DNA from: Arthrobacter pullicola | Lineage (GTDB): Bacteria; Actinomycetota; Actinomycetes; Actinomycetales; Micrococcaceae | Direction of reading: 5' to 3' | Assembly: GCF_014836875.1 (NCBI RefSeq) | Contig: NZ_JACSQC010000002.1 | Location: 388,834 to 452,833 of the forward strand | Length of the DNA: 64,000 nt | Shown: positions 51,590 through 61,451 of the stretch, piece by piece | How the letters are laid out: every line of letters begins with the position of its first letter | How positions within the stretch are numbered: the first letter of the stretch is position 1 | The notes under the pieces: generated by a model | The model's database searches: none | What the model was told of the DNA's origin: nothing | Seen by the model: the letters and a program-made list of their open reading frames with translations, nothing else | Position numbers and translations under genes: made by a program

Positions 51590-52957
51590 ATGAAGCAGCA
51601 ATACCCCAACGGCCTCGGCATCGACGAGCTGCGCGAACTCACGGCGGCGGGAAGCATCGACACGGTGATCGTCGCCCTTACCGACCATCTTGGCCGGCTG
51701 CAGGGCAAACGGTGCGGGGCCAGGTCCTTCCTGGAGGACGTTTACCCCCACGGAGCAGAAGGCTGCAACTACATGCTGGCCGTCGACGTGGACATGAACA
51801 CGATCGAAGGCTATGCATCCTCCTCCTGGGAGAACGGCTACGGAGACCTGGTCATGCGCCCGGACATGGATACGCTGCGGCTGGTGCCGTGGCTGCCCGG
51901 AACGGCGATTGTGCAGTGCGATGTCCTGCGGACCGACGGGTCGGCGCTGGCGCCCTCGCCGCGGCAGATCCTCCGCCGGCAGCTGGAACGGCTGCAGGAG
52001 CTGGGGTACCGCGCCTATATGGGCACCGAACTGGAGTTCATCCTCTTCGATGACAGTTATTCGAATGCCTGGGACAGCGGATACAGCGGTATGCAGGCAT
52101 CCAGCCGCTACAACGTGGACTACTCGCTGCTGGCCACTTCCCGGCTGGAACCGGTGCTGCGGGCGATCCGCACTGGAATGGAAGGCGCCGGCATGGTCGT
52201 TGAATCCTCCAAGGGCGAATGCAACTACGGCCAGCAGGAAGTCACCTTCCGGTTCGATGAAGCCCTGCGCACCTGCGACAACCACGCCTTTTACAAGACC
52301 GGAGCCAAGGAGATCGCGGACCAGCAGGGCAAAAGCCTCACGTTCATGGCGAAGTTCAACGAACGCGAGGGCAACTCCTGCCACATCCACTTCAGCCTCC
52401 GGGACCTCGACGGCAACCCGGTGCTCCCCGGCGACGGAGAACACGGCTTCAGCCCGGTGATGGAGCACTTCATCGCCGGACAGCTCGCTGCCCTGAAGGA
52501 ACTCACCTACTTCCTGGCCCCGAACGTCAACTCCTACAAACGGTTCGTGGAAGGCAGCTTCGCTCCTACCGCCATCGCCTGGGGCCTGGACAACCGCAGC
52601 TGCGCCCTCCGCGTCGTCGGGCACGGCAGCGGCCTCCGCACCGAAAACCGGGTCGGCGGCGGAGATCTGAATCCCTACCTGGCCGCAGCAGCGCTGGTCG
52701 CCGCGGCCATCCACGGCCTGGAGAACCGGCTGCCGCTCGAGCCGGTCACCGCAGGCAACGCCTACATCACCGGCGCCGACCGCCTGCCCACCACGCTCCG
52801 GGCCTCCCGTGACCTGCTGGCCAGCAGCGAAATCGCCCGCAAGGCCTTCGGGGACGAGGTCCTTACCCACTATGTCCACGCGGCCGACGTCGAATTGGCG
52901 GCTTTCGACGCGGCCGTCACCGATTGGGAGCGCAAGCGTGGTTTTGAGCGGCTCTGA
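51590..52957 (+). CDS. Glutamine synthetase-like gamma-glutamyl-amine ligase
   Basis: 455 residues of the type III/GlnT-like glutamine synthetase fold. GTELEFILFDD and SSKGECNYGQQEV carry metal/glutamate-binding Glu residues; SCHIHFSLRD and NSYKRFVEGSFAPTA are also conserved. In this context the enzyme should join glutamate to an amine (for example GlnA4 makes gamma-glutamylethanolamide, PuuA makes gamma-glutamylputrescine) rather than to ammonia. The ATG at 51590 has GGAG 10 bases before; a GTG at 51581 is also possible. The next gene overlaps the 3' end by 20 bases. Confidence 0.88.
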   Translation: MKQQYPNGLGIDELRELTAAGSIDTVIVALTDHLGRLQGKRCGARSFLEDVYPHGAEGCNYMLAVDVDMNTIEGYASSSWENGYGDLVMRPDMDTLRLVPWLPGTAIVQCDVLRTDGSALAPSPRQILRRQLERLQELGYRAYMGTELEFILFDDSYSNAWDSGYSGMQASSRYNVDYSLLATSRLEPVLRAIRTGMEGAGMVVESSKGECNYGQQEVTFRFDEALRTCDNHAFYKTGAKEIADQQGKSLTFMAKFNEREGNSCHIHFSLRDLDGNPVLPGDGEHGFSPVMEHFIAGQLAALKELTYFLAPNVNSYKRFVEGSFAPTAIAWGLDNRSCALRVVGHGSGLRTENRVGGGDLNPYLAAAALVAAAIHGLENRLPLEPVTAGNAYITGADRLPTTLRASRDLLASSEIARKAFGDEVLTHYVHAADVELAAFDAAVTDWERKRGFERL

Positions 52958-53834
52958 CCTGCCCGTCGGGGGCACGGGCGGCGGCACCGGCGAGAGAACC
53001 GGCGGCGGCAGCAACTCAGGACGCCCCCTGATCGGGATCACCACCTACTACCAGCAGGCTGCCTGGGGTGTCTGGGAGGGCGCCGCGGCGCTGATCCCGG
53101 GCACCTATGTGGACGCAGTGGCGGCCGCCGGTGGCTCCCCTGTGCTGCTGCCGCCGGTCGGCACGGAAACCGCGGTACTCGATGTCCTGGACGGGCTCAT
53201 CACCGCCGGAGGCACCGACGTGGATCCAGCGGTCTACGGGCACGAGCCCCACCCCCTTACGGTCAGCCAGCCGCTGCGCGACGCGCACGATCTGGCCCTG
53301 ACCAACGCTGCCTTGGAGAAGGGAGTACCCCTGCTGGCCATCTGCCGCGGTGCGCAGATCCTGAACGTCGCCTTGGGCGGGACGCTGATCCAGCACCTGC
53401 CGGATGTCCGGCCGGAAGCGAACTACCAGCCCGCGCCCGGGGTCTTCGGTGAGGTTCGTTTCAGCACCGCTCCGGGCAGCATCATCGGCTCCCTGCTGGG
53501 CGCGGAGGCGAGCGCACCCTGCTATCACCACCAGGGCATCGCGGAACTGGGCCGTGGGCTGCGGGTCACGGCGGAGGCCCCCGTTGGCACGGTGGAAGCC
53601 ATCGAAGCAGTCGGCGGAGGCTGGGTCCTGGGAGTGCAGTTCCACCCGGAACAGAACCCCGGAGACCTGCGGCTGTTCGAAGGCTTCATCGCCGAGGCGT
53701 CCCGGGGGCGTGCCGAGCGCGGCAGGACCCTGGGGCGCATCGAGCGCAGCGCCACGCGCCGGGACGGCGTTCGCCCCGGCACCCTCCGCCCGGACACCGA
53801 AGCCGCTGCCAACCGGGAAGGAGTCCACTGGTGA
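52938..53834 (+). CDS. Gamma-glutamyl-gamma-aminobutyrate hydrolase-like (peptidase C26)
   Basis: 298 residues, class-I amidotransferase-like hydrolase. Catalytic Cys in LLAICRGAQILN and the His-Glu pair in GVQFHPEQ are intact; TAGGTDVDPAVYG is the family motif (PuuD). It should release the oxidised acid from its gamma-glutamyl carrier. The GTG start at 52938 follows GGGAG by 7 bases; it gives an N-terminal Gly/Ser-rich leader of about 30 residues. The start overlaps the ligase gene by 20 bases, the end overlaps the aldehyde dehydrogenase by 4. Confidence 0.9.
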   Translation: MVLSGSDLPVGGTGGGTGERTGGGSNSGRPLIGITTYYQQAAWGVWEGAAALIPGTYVDAVAAAGGSPVLLPPVGTETAVLDVLDGLITAGGTDVDPAVYGHEPHPLTVSQPLRDAHDLALTNAALEKGVPLLAICRGAQILNVALGGTLIQHLPDVRPEANYQPAPGVFGEVRFSTAPGSIIGSLLGAEASAPCYHHQGIAELGRGLRVTAEAPVGTVEAIEAVGGGWVLGVQFHPEQNPGDLRLFEGFIAEASRGRAERGRTLGRIERSATRRDGVRPGTLRPDTEAAANREGVHW

Positions 53835-55186
53835 GCACCCCCATCCTCAACCCCGCCACGGAAGAGGCCATAGCCGCCGTCGCACCCCTGGACCTGGCGG
53901 CCACGGACGCTGCCATCGAGGCGGCCGCCCGCGCCTTCGAGAGCTGGCGCCATACCGGTCCGTCCCACCGCGCCGCACTGCTGCGCCGCTTCGCCGCCGC
54001 CGTCGACGCCGATTTGGAAAACCTCGCGGCGCTGGAAGTGGCCAACGCGGGGCACACCCTCGGCAACGCCCGCTGGGAAGCCGGCAACGTCCGCGACGTG
54101 CTGGCCTATTACGCCGGAGCGCCGGAGCGGCACACCGGCGCCCAGATCCCGGTAGACGGCGGAATAAACGTCACCTTCCATGAACCGCTCGGCGTCACCG
54201 GGGTCATTGTGCCCTGGAACTTTCCGATGCCGATCGCGGCCTGGGGATTCGCCCCGGCGCTGGCAGCCGGAAACACCGTGGTGCTCAAGCCCGCCGAACT
54301 TACCCCGCTGACCGCGCTGCGCCTGGCCGAACTGGCCCTGGAAGCGGGACTGCCGGAGGGAGTCCTGCAGGTACTGCCGGGGAAAGGCTCGGTGATCGGC
54401 GAGCGCTTCGTCACCCATCCGGCCGTCCGCAAGGTCGTTTTCACCGGGTCTACGGAGGTGGGCCGGCAAATCATGGCCGGCTGCTCCACCCAGCTCAAAC
54501 GGGTGACCCTGGAACTGGGCGGGAAAAGCGCCAACATCATTTTCGACGACGCCGACCTCGAGGCGGCAGCCGCCGCCGCGCCCGGCGGGGCGTTCGATAA
54601 CGCCGGGCAGGACTGCTGCGCCCGCTCCCGCGTCCTGGTCCAGGCCAACGTGTACGAACGGTTCCTGGAACTGCTCGAGCCGCAGGTCACCGGACTTACC
54701 GTGGGTGATCCGCGGCAGACGGACACCGCCATGGGCCCGCTGATTTCCGCGGCACAGCGCGACCGGGTGGCCGGCTACGTGGCGGCGGACGACGTCGTCT
54801 TCCAAGGCAAAGCTCCGTCCGGCCCGGGCTTCTGGTTCCCGCCGACGGTCCTGGCGCCGGCTCCGGGAAGTCCGGCCCTGCGGGAGGAGATTTTCGGTCC
54901 GGTGCTCGCCGTTGTTCCCTTCCGGGACGAAGCGGACGCGATCCGGATCGCGAACGACTCCGCCTATGGACTTTCCGGTTCCATCTGGACCAGGGACCTA
55001 GGCCGGGCACTGCGCACCGCCCGCGGGGTGGAGGCCGGAAACCTGTCGGTCAACTCGCATTCCTCGGTGCGGTACTGGACCCCATTCGGCGGCTTCAAAC
55101 ACTCGGGCCTGGGGCGTGAACTGGGCCCCGATGCACTCGACGCGTTTACCGAAACCAAGAACGTTTTCATCGCCACGGGCCGGTAG
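53831..55186 (+). CDS. Aldehyde dehydrogenase
   Basis: 451 residues, NAD(P)-dependent. The cofactor motif is FTGSTEVGRQIM, the conserved Glu is in LELGGKSANIIF and the catalytic Cys in GQDCCARS; the C-terminal FGGFKHSGLGRELG is typical. In this operon it would oxidise a gamma-glutamyl aldehyde to the acid. It starts with GTG in a GTGA overlap with the hydrolase. Slightly shorter than most ALDHs (about 480), by a compact N-terminus. Confidence 0.95.
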   Translation: MSTPILNPATEEAIAAVAPLDLAATDAAIEAAARAFESWRHTGPSHRAALLRRFAAAVDADLENLAALEVANAGHTLGNARWEAGNVRDVLAYYAGAPERHTGAQIPVDGGINVTFHEPLGVTGVIVPWNFPMPIAAWGFAPALAAGNTVVLKPAELTPLTALRLAELALEAGLPEGVLQVLPGKGSVIGERFVTHPAVRKVVFTGSTEVGRQIMAGCSTQLKRVTLELGGKSANIIFDDADLEAAAAAAPGGAFDNAGQDCCARSRVLVQANVYERFLELLEPQVTGLTVGDPRQTDTAMGPLISAAQRDRVAGYVAADDVVFQGKAPSGPGFWFPPTVLAPAPGSPALREEIFGPVLAVVPFRDEADAIRIANDSAYGLSGSIWTRDLGRALRTARGVEAGNLSVNSHSSVRYWTPFGGFKHSGLGRELGPDALDAFTETKNVFIATGR

Positions 55187-55207
55187 TGCCCCCAAGGAAG
55201 GAACGCC

Positions 55208-55999
55208 ATGCCTGAACCGGTCTCACAAGGTCTCTCTCAGCGGCTTGCGGGCCGCGCCGCCGTCATCACCGGCGGGGGCAGCGGAATTGGGCTGGCCAGC
55301 GCCCGGCGGCTCGCCGCGGAGGGCGCGCACGTGGTCGTAGCGGACATCGATCCCGTTGCCGGCAAAGCTGCTGCCGACGAGGTCAGCGGCCTCTTCGTCC
55401 CGGTGGACGTCACTGTCGAGGAGGAAGTCCGGCGGCTCTATGAGATCACCCGGGAAACCTACGGGCGCGTGGACATCGCCTTCAACAACGCCGGCATTTC
55501 CCCACCGGAGGATGCCTCCATCCTGGCGACCGGCATCGAGGCCTGGCGGAAGGTGCAGGAGGTGAACCTGACTTCCGTGTTCCACTGCTGCAAGTTCGCC
55601 CTTCCGCACATGCTGGAACAGGGCAAAGGCTCCATCATCAATACCGCGTCCTTCGTCGCCGTCATGGGAGCGGCGGCCTCACAGATCTCCTACAGCGCGT
55701 CCAAGGGCGGGGTGCTGTCCATGAGCCGGGAACTCGGCGTGGAGTTTGCCCGCCAGGGTGTCCGGGTGAATGCCCTGTGCCCGGGGCCGGTCAACACTCC
55801 CCTGCTGCGCGAGCTGTTCGCCAAGGATCCGGAAAAGGCAGCACGCCGGCTGGTCCACATCCCGCTGGGACGCTTCGCCGAGCCCGAAGAACTAGCCGGT
55901 GCCGTAGCCTTCCTGGCAAGTGACGATTCCTCCTTCATCACGGCCTCCACCTTTATGGTCGACGGCGGCATCTCGGGAGCGTACGTCACCCCGGTTTAG
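55208..55999 (+). CDS. Short-chain dehydrogenase/reductase
   Basis: 263 residues, classical SDR: TGGGSGIGLASARRL (NAD-binding), FNNAGIS, catalytic SYSASKGG with Tyr and Lys, and RVNALCPGPVNTPL. In an amine pathway it can act as an alcohol dehydrogenase turning gamma-glutamylethanolamide into the aldehyde. GGAAGGA lies 7 bases before the ATG; a 21-base gap follows the ALDH. It closes the operon; no clear terminator, though CCCCGG/CCGGGG arms flank 56005-56040. Confidence 0.92.
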   Translation: MPEPVSQGLSQRLAGRAAVITGGGSGIGLASARRLAAEGAHVVVADIDPVAGKAAADEVSGLFVPVDVTVEEEVRRLYEITRETYGRVDIAFNNAGISPPEDASILATGIEAWRKVQEVNLTSVFHCCKFALPHMLEQGKGSIINTASFVAVMGAAASQISYSASKGGVLSMSRELGVEFARQGVRVNALCPGPVNTPLLRELFAKDPEKAARRLVHIPLGRFAEPEELAGAVAFLASDDSSFITASTFMVDGGISGAYVTPV

Positions 56000-56134
56000 C
56001 CCGGTTCCCCGGCTCCGGCCCACAGCTGTGATCCGGGGATGGTCCGGTACCGGTCTCCAACCTCCCCGGCCGGTCAAGCCCCTGCCGTGAGCGCGACAGT
56101 GGCGGCTGGGCAGCTCGCTTGGCACACTGGGGGC

Positions 56135-56560
56135 ATGACTAGCGATGAAAAGCCGCCCATTGTCGAACTCACGGCTGAAGAGTCCTGGAGGTTTGTCGAA
56201 AAAACCTTCCACGGCCGGCTGGCTCTGAGCGTCGGCAACCGGCCGGATATCTTCCCGGTGAACTATTACGCGCACGACGGCGTGCTTCTCTTCCGGACCG
56301 CTCCCGGCACCAAACTGGCGGAGCTGACCGTGAACTCGCAGGTCGCGTTCGAGGTGGACGGTATTTACAGCGACGAAGCCTGGTCAGTCGTTATGCACGG
56401 GACCACCCGGGAACTCGAGCTGTCCGCGGAGATCGAGGCTGCCGAGCAGCTCCCCGTTCGCCCCTGGGTCCGGACCGAAAAACACCACTTCGTGGAGCTG
56501 ACCCCCACGAGTATCTCCGGGCGGTTCTTCAACCTCGGTCCGGAGCCAGGCCGGGACTGA
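56135..56560 (+). CDS. Pyridoxamine 5'-phosphate oxidase family protein
   Basis: 141 residues of the FMN-binding split-barrel fold: WRFVEKTFHGRLALSV, NRPDIFPVNYYAHDGVLLFRT and the closing HHFVELTPTSISGR. The single-domain length and lack of the PdxH active-site set suggest a flavin- or F420-binding oxidoreductase of unknown substrate. The ATG at 56135 is chosen for the start of conserved sequence; CACACT 6 bases before resembles the leaderless boxes but lacks the TA. It converges on the phosphodiesterase gene. Confidence 0.85.
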   Translation: MTSDEKPPIVELTAEESWRFVEKTFHGRLALSVGNRPDIFPVNYYAHDGVLLFRTAPGTKLAELTVNSQVAFEVDGIYSDEAWSVVMHGTTRELELSAEIEAAEQLPVRPWVRTEKHHFVELTPTSISGRFFNLGPEPGRD

Positions 56561-56572
56561 GCAGGACACAGC

Positions 56573-57469
56573 TCAGGCGTGGCTCATGCTCCGGGCATCG
56601 AGGATCCGGATTCCGGCTGCATCGAGCCGGCGCCGGGTCTCCATCTCGTCCACCCGCTCCCCCACGGTTTCCTGCTCCTCCAGGGGCACCACCGAGTGGA
56701 CCACGGAATCCTCGTACACATGGATCATGTTGAAGCCCTGCCCGGCGTCCTGTCCCCGGGTTCCCGGCGTCGCAAGGTCCTGCGTGTAGCACGTGGCCGA
56801 GGCAACGGACACCGGAATGCCGGCGAAGGTGGCGAAAGTGGAGTAGTGCAGGTGGCCGGCAATGATCGCCCGGACATCCGTTCCTTCGACCGCCGCAGCC
56901 AGGGCACGCTGGTCGCGGAGCTCCACCAGGACACTGAGGTCCTGGACGCTGGGAACCGGCGGATGGTGTAGTGCCAAGATGGTTCCGTCAGGTGCCGGAG
57001 CAGCCAGGACGGAGCGGAGCCACGCGAGCTGGGTTCCGCTGAGCTCGCCGTGGTGGAAGCCGGGAACGGTGGAGTCAAGAGTGATAATGCGCAGGCCGTT
57101 GACGTCATAGACCCGGTCCATTGGTGCCATATCAGGGGCCTCGCCCAGCAGCCGCTCCTTGAAGGTGTCCCGGCGGTCATGGTTGCCCATCACCCAGATC
57201 ACCCGGGCTCCCATCCTTCGCGCTGCGGGTTCCACGATCGCCAGCAGGGAGTCATAGGCTGCCGCCTCACCTTTATCTGCGAGGTCTCCGGTGAAAATTA
57301 TCGCTTCCGGCCGGCGCTCCGCTGCCTCCAGCCTTTCAAAGAGGGAGACTAGCTTCGCCCGGCTGTCCACCGATCCGTAGAGCGGGCCAGGACCTGCCAG
57401 CAGATGGGTGTCGCTCAGATGAAGGATGAAGTGTCGCGGCCGCGGGTGTTCGGCCGGGAGGTAATCCAT
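56573..57469 (-). CDS. Metallophosphoesterase (CpdA-like)
   Basis: 298 residues of the calcineurin-like fold with all metal-binding motifs: [32 protein letters not shown] and AGHLHYS. This order matches class III cyclic-nucleotide phosphodiesterases (CpdA, M. tuberculosis Rv0805). It may hydrolyse cAMP or related phosphodiesters. AGAAGG lies 5-7 bases before the ATG. It stands alone; the 285-base spacer upstream holds a direct repeat. Confidence 0.9.
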   Translation of the reverse strand: MDYLPAEHPRPRHFILHLSDTHLLAGPGPLYGSVDSRAKLVSLFERLEAAERRPEAIIFTGDLADKGEAAAYDSLLAIVEPAARRMGARVIWVMGNHDRRDTFKERLLGEAPDMAPMDRVYDVNGLRIITLDSTVPGFHHGELSGTQLAWLRSVLAAPAPDGTILALHHPPVPSVQDLSVLVELRDQRALAAAVEGTDVRAIIAGHLHYSTFATFAGIPVSVASATCYTQDLATPGTRGQDAGQGFNMIHVYEDSVVHSVVPLEEQETVGERVDEMETRRRLDAAGIRILDARSMSHA

Positions 57470-57479
57470 TGTTGACCTT

Positions 57480-57511
57480 CTAGTGTCGTCCGGTGGTCGT
57501 CTAGTGTCGTC
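57480..57511. repeat. 11-bp direct repeat 21 bp apart upstream of the phosphodiesterase
   Basis: CTAGTGTCGTC at 57480-57490 and again at 57501-57511, 11 bases upstream of the phosphodiesterase start. The 21-bp period equals two DNA turns, which would suit a protein binding both on one face. The rest of the 57512-57754 spacer holds no recognisable element except short A/T-rich stretches. Confidence 0.7.
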
Positions 57512-57754
57512 GGGGGAAACGGAAGCTCGGTACCCGCTTAATCAAAGCAGAAATAAGGTGATCGGGGTAACTTTACGGCGGTGTGTCCGCCCCGGCACCC
57601 GATGTGCACCTACACGTCACCTGATGTTCAAAAAAGAGCCGGAACGGTACCTTGCTTCGATTCCAGGGGTCCGGTTTTTTTCCATGCTCTGGTGCCGGCT
57701 CCTGCCCCGCCGTAGGCTCGTGCGTGAAACCGCCGTCCCCCGTAAGGAACCACC

Positions 57755-58285
57755 ATGAAACTCAGCCATATTCCGCTGCGGCTCACTACCGGCGCGTACA
57801 TCCTCAATTCCGGTTTGAACAAACGCAACCTGGACGCTGAATCCGCGGCCGGGCTCCAGCATCTGGCCGGCAACGCCTTTCCCCAGGTCCTGGACCTGGA
57901 ACCGGCACGTTTCGGCAAACTGCTCTGCGCTGCAGAAATCAGCCTTGGGCTGTTCCTCCTGACACCGTTTGTGCCCAGCAAGCTGGCCGGCCTGGCACTG
58001 GGCGCGTTTTCCGGCGGAATGGTCACCATGTATCTGAAGACCCCTGAATTCACGGAGGACGACGGATTCCGGCCCAGCAGCGCCGGTGTCCCCTTCGCAA
58101 AGGACATCTGGTTGGCCGGCATCGCCGCGGCACTGCTTCTGGACACCAAGAGCAAAACAAAGGTCAAGGTCGTCAAGGTTCCCACCCCCGTGAAAGCAGC
58201 TGCAGCGGCCGCCGCGGTGAAGGCCGCGAAGGAAGCCAAGGATTCCCATTCGCACAAGGACAAGGGCAAGGGCAAGGGCAAGTAG
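57755..58285 (+). CDS. DoxX-like membrane protein with Lys-rich tail
   Basis: 176 residues. Three to four membrane helices (LRLTTGAYILNSGL, KLLCAAEISLGLFLLTPF, LAGLALGAFSGGMVTMYL, LAGIAAALLL) follow the DoxX/DoxD-like pattern. The last 40 residues are Ala/Lys with a KDKGKGKGK end, probably cytoplasmic and charged. DoxX proteins are linked to redox/thiosulfate or radical detoxification in some species; no such context here. AAGGAACC precedes the ATG. Confidence 0.82.
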   Translation: MKLSHIPLRLTTGAYILNSGLNKRNLDAESAAGLQHLAGNAFPQVLDLEPARFGKLLCAAEISLGLFLLTPFVPSKLAGLALGAFSGGMVTMYLKTPEFTEDDGFRPSSAGVPFAKDIWLAGIAAALLLDTKSKTKVKVVKVPTPVKAAAAAAAVKAAKEAKDSHSHKDKGKGKGK

Positions 58286-58393
58286 CCCCGCCCGGCAGAC
58301 GCAGCGTCCCCCAAACCTGAACGCCCCGCCAGCCGCAACGTCCCGGAAACACAGCGGCGACAACCTGAAACATGCCGGTGGAAGACTTCCCGC

Positions 58394-58696
58394 ATGTTCC
58401 TCACGCCGTCGGATACGGAAAAACTCCTGCTGAGCGTTGCCGGAATGGTCGCCCGCGACCGGCAGGCACGCGGTTTAAAGCTCAACTACCCGGAGGCAAT
58501 TGCCCTGCTCTCCTGCTGGGTGATGGAGCGCGCCCGCGAAGGCGGCCTGGTGGCCGATCTGATGAGCCAGGGACGCAGCGTCCTCACCCGCGCTGACGTC
58601 ATGGAAGGCGTTCCGGAGATGATTCCGGACCTGCAGATCGAAGCAACTTTCCCGGACGGACGCAAGCTTGTCACCATCACGGATCCGATCTCATGA
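58394..58696 (+). CDS. ureA: Urease gamma subunit
   Basis: 100 residues, the smallest structural subunit of urease, which splits urea into ammonia and carbamate. [21 protein letters not shown] and [22 protein letters not shown] are the family blocks. The ATG follows GGAAG by 9 bases. It overlaps ureB by 4 bases (ATGA). The 108-base spacer upstream has no clear promoter, so control is unresolved; a nitrogen-responsive element (GlnR) was not seen. Confidence 0.97.
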   Translation: MFLTPSDTEKLLLSVAGMVARDRQARGLKLNYPEAIALLSCWVMERAREGGLVADLMSQGRSVLTRADVMEGVPEMIPDLQIEATFPDGRKLVTITDPIS

Positions 58697-59013
58697 GCGG
58701 GCCCCTGATTCCCGGCGAAATCCGGACTGCCAACGGCTCCCTGGAGATCAACGCGGGCCGCCGATCCCGGACCCTGGTGGTCACGAACGACGGCGACCGG
58801 CCCATCCAGGTGGGCTCACACTTCCACTTCGCGGACGTAAACTCCGCCCTGTCCTTTGACCGGGACGCGGCCACGGGATTCCGGCTGGGCGTTCCGGCCG
58901 GAACAGCCGTCCGCTTTGAACCCGGTGCCTCCCGCGAAGTGCTGCTGGTGAAGTTCGCGGGCAGCGGCACTGTGCCCGGACTCCAGATCCGCCGTTCCCC
59001 CGAAGGAGCCTAG
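58693..59013 (+). CDS. ureB: Urease beta subunit
   Basis: 106 residues; beta-sheet structural subunit. [32 protein letters not shown] and the [13 protein letters not shown] block match the family; VGSHFHF is its best mark. Overlaps ureA by 4 bases and lies 2 bases before ureC. Normal length. Confidence 0.97.
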   Translation: MSGPLIPGEIRTANGSLEINAGRRSRTLVVTNDGDRPIQVGSHFHFADVNSALSFDRDAATGFRLGVPAGTAVRFEPGASREVLLVKFAGSGTVPGLQIRRSPEGA

Positions 59014-59015
59014 GC

Positions 59016-60722
59016 ATGCAGGTCAGCCGGCACGAATACGCCCACCTCTACGGACCCACCGTCGGAGACCAGGTCCGGCTCGCGGACACGGATCTCTGGA
59101 TCAGTCCGGAAAAGGATTACACCTTCGGCGGGGATGAATCGGTCTTCGGCGGCGGCAAGAATATCCGCGAATCCATGGCTCAGTCCACCCGCACCTCGGC
59201 GGAAGGCGCCCCGGACCTGGTCATCACAAACGTGCTGATCGTGGACCATTGGGGAATCGTCCGCGCCGACGTGGGCGTGAAGGACGGCCGGATCGCCGGA
59301 ATCGGCAAGTCCGGCAACCCGGACATCATGGACGGTATTGACCCTGCCCTGGTGATCGGCCCCGCTACCGAGGTGGTCGCCGGAGAGGGCAAAATCCTCA
59401 CCGCCGGCGGAATCGACACCCATGTGCACCTGCTCGGCACCGATGCGCTGCGCGAGGCCCTGGCCTCCGGCATCACCACGGTGGGAGGCGGCGGCACCGG
59501 ACCGGCCGAGGGATCCAAGGCCACTACTGTGACCCCCGGTGCCTGGAACCTGCAGGTGATGCACCGGGCCCTGGACACCCTGCCCCTGAACTTCCTGCTC
59601 TACGGCAAGGGAAACACCGTCAGCCAGGCCGCCCTGGCGGAACAGGCCCTCGCCGGCGCCGCGGGCTACAAGGTGCATGAGGACTGGGGCTCCACCCCCG
59701 CCGCGATCGATGCTGCCCTCACGGCGGCGGAGAACTGGGGCGTCCAGGTGGCACTGCATGCCGACTCGCTGAACGAGGCCGGCTATGTCCAGGACACTCT
59801 CGCAGCCATCAAGGGCCGCGGCATCCATGTGTTCCATGCCGAGGGTGCCGGCGGCGGACATGCCCCGGACATCATCACCGTGGCTGCGGCAGCCAACGTG
59901 CTGCCGGCGTCGACCAATCCCACCCTGCCGTTCACTGTCAACACGGTGGCCGAGCACCTGGACATGCTGATGGTATGCCACCACCTGAATCCGCGGATTC
60001 CCGAAGACCTGGCCTTCGCCGAATCCCGGATCCGGGCCAACACCATGATGGCCGAGGACGTGCTCCAGGACCTCGGGGCCATGTCCATCACGTCCTCCGA
60101 TGCCCAGGCCATGGGCCGGATCGGTGAAACCATCACCCGCACCTGGCAGATGGCGCACGTGATGAAGGACTACATGGGCACCACCGAATCAGCCCTGCCG
60201 GCAGACAATGAACGCGTCCGCCGCTACATCGCCAAGTACACGATCTGCCCTGCGGTGGCGCACGGCATCGACGCGGAAGTCGGTTCCATCGAGGTCGGCA
60301 AGATGGCGGACCTGGTGCTCTGGAACCCTGCCTTTTTCGGCATCCGTCCGTCCATCGTGATCAAGGGCGGGGCGATCGTAGCCGGCCAGATGGGCGACCC
60401 CAATGCCTCCCTGCCCACCCCGCAGCCGGTCTGGATGCGCGAGGCCCTGGCCGGCCGCTCGTCCTCGGCACCACACCTGTCGACGTCGTTCGTTGCCCCG
60501 GCGGCGCTGGAGGACGGCCTGGCGGAAAAGCTGGGACTCACCCGTTCCCTGACCGCGATCAGCTCCACCCGCAGCGTCACCAAGGCGTCCCTGCCGAACA
60601 ACACCGCGCTGCCGGACATCCAGGTGAATCCGGAAACGTTCCTGGTTAGCATCGACGGCCAGGTCATCGAACCGGCACCCGTCTCCGAGCTCCCGCTGAC
60701 CCAGCGCTACACGCTGTTCTAG
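59016..60722 (+). CDS. ureC: Urease alpha subunit
   Basis: The catalytic subunit, 568 residues, binding two Ni ions. [11 protein letters not shown] contains the first two His ligands, GYKVHEDWG the lysine that is carbamylated and His ligand region, [11 protein letters not shown] the next His, and [15 protein letters not shown] the flap with the catalytic His. [12 protein letters not shown] and [14 protein letters not shown] follow as in all ureases. No change at a key residue was seen (HVHLLG replaces the usual HIHFI without touching the His). Confidence 0.99.
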   Translation: MQVSRHEYAHLYGPTVGDQVRLADTDLWISPEKDYTFGGDESVFGGGKNIRESMAQSTRTSAEGAPDLVITNVLIVDHWGIVRADVGVKDGRIAGIGKSGNPDIMDGIDPALVIGPATEVVAGEGKILTAGGIDTHVHLLGTDALREALASGITTVGGGGTGPAEGSKATTVTPGAWNLQVMHRALDTLPLNFLLYGKGNTVSQAALAEQALAGAAGYKVHEDWGSTPAAIDAALTAAENWGVQVALHADSLNEAGYVQDTLAAIKGRGIHVFHAEGAGGGHAPDIITVAAAANVLPASTNPTLPFTVNTVAEHLDMLMVCHHLNPRIPEDLAFAESRIRANTMMAEDVLQDLGAMSITSSDAQAMGRIGETITRTWQMAHVMKDYMGTTESALPADNERVRRYIAKYTICPAVAHGIDAEVGSIEVGKMADLVLWNPAFFGIRPSIVIKGGAIVAGQMGDPNASLPTPQPVWMREALAGRSSSAPHLSTSFVAPAALEDGLAEKLGLTRSLTAISSTRSVTKASLPNNTALPDIQVNPETFLVSIDGQVIEPAPVSELPLTQRYTLF

Positions 60723-60731
60723 GGGGTGCAC

Positions 60732-61451
60732 ATGACTGAAACCGGTTCAGCCCTGGCCGGGTTTCTGCTCGCAGATTCCCGGCTTCCCTCCGGCGCCTAT
60801 TCACACTCCGCTGGCCTGGAACCGGCGGTGCTCGCCGGACTGGGGGTCGACGGCGTGTACCCCTATCTGGTCTCGCGGCTTTCCACCGTGGTTCGGATGG
60901 AGGCGTGCGCCGCCGTGCTGGCCTTCCGGACTGCGCGGGCGATCCGCACCGCCAGCCCGGCCCCTGAGCGGGGGACGCCGGCGGATGCCCCTGGTTTTGC
61001 GCAGCTGGAAGCAGCACTCGACGCCCGCACTCCCTCAGCCGCCCAGCGCGATGCTTCCCGCCGGCTCGGCCGTGGCATGCTGCGCCTGGCGGCCACGCTG
61101 AAAGCCGCGGATCCCGCCGTCGCACTCCTGAAACAGACCGTGCCGAAGCCCACCCGCCCGGTGGCCCTGGGGGTAACCGCTGCCGCGCTCGGCATGACGG
61201 AGGGGCCGCTGGCGCGGCTCTGCTGCTACGACGATGCCCAGTCCGTCGTCGCCGCGGCGCTGAAGCTGCTGCCGATCGATCCCATGACCGCGACAGGCTG
61301 GATTCTCGCCGCTGAGGGCGAGATCAACGCCGTCGCCGAATCCGCAGTGGCCGCCCGTGGACTCGAAGACCTGCCCGCCCTCAGTGCCCCCTGGATGGAG
61401 CACTGGGCCGAAGACCACACCACCAGAACAAGGAGGCTGTTCGTTGCCTGA
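60732..61451 (+). CDS. ureF: Urease accessory protein UreF
   Basis: 239 residues; helps load nickel by holding UreD on the apo-urease and coupling it to Ure[20 protein letters not shown] is the family opening. GGGGGT lies 5 bases before the ATG at 60732; a GTG at 60726 would add two residues. Its 3' end overlaps the ureG start by 8 bases. Sequence identity in the middle is low, as usual for UreF. Confidence 0.94.
   Translation: MTETGSALAGFLLADSRLPSGAYSHSAGLEPAVLAGLGVDGVYPYLVSRLSTVVRMEACAAVLAFRTARAIRTASPAPERGTPADAPGFAQLEAALDARTPSAAQRDASRRLGRGMLRLAATLKAADPAVALLKQTVPKPTRPVALGVTAAALGMTEGPLARLCCYDDAQSVVAAALKLLPIDPMTATGWILAAEGEINAVAESAVAARGLEDLPALSAPWMEHWAEDHTTRTRRLFVA

Noticed and set aside
52809-52937. 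Longer N-terminus (43 residues) for the C26 hydrolase inside the ligase gene
   Set aside because: The added residues are the out-of-frame translation of the ligase 3' end; GTG 52938 has a good ribosome site.
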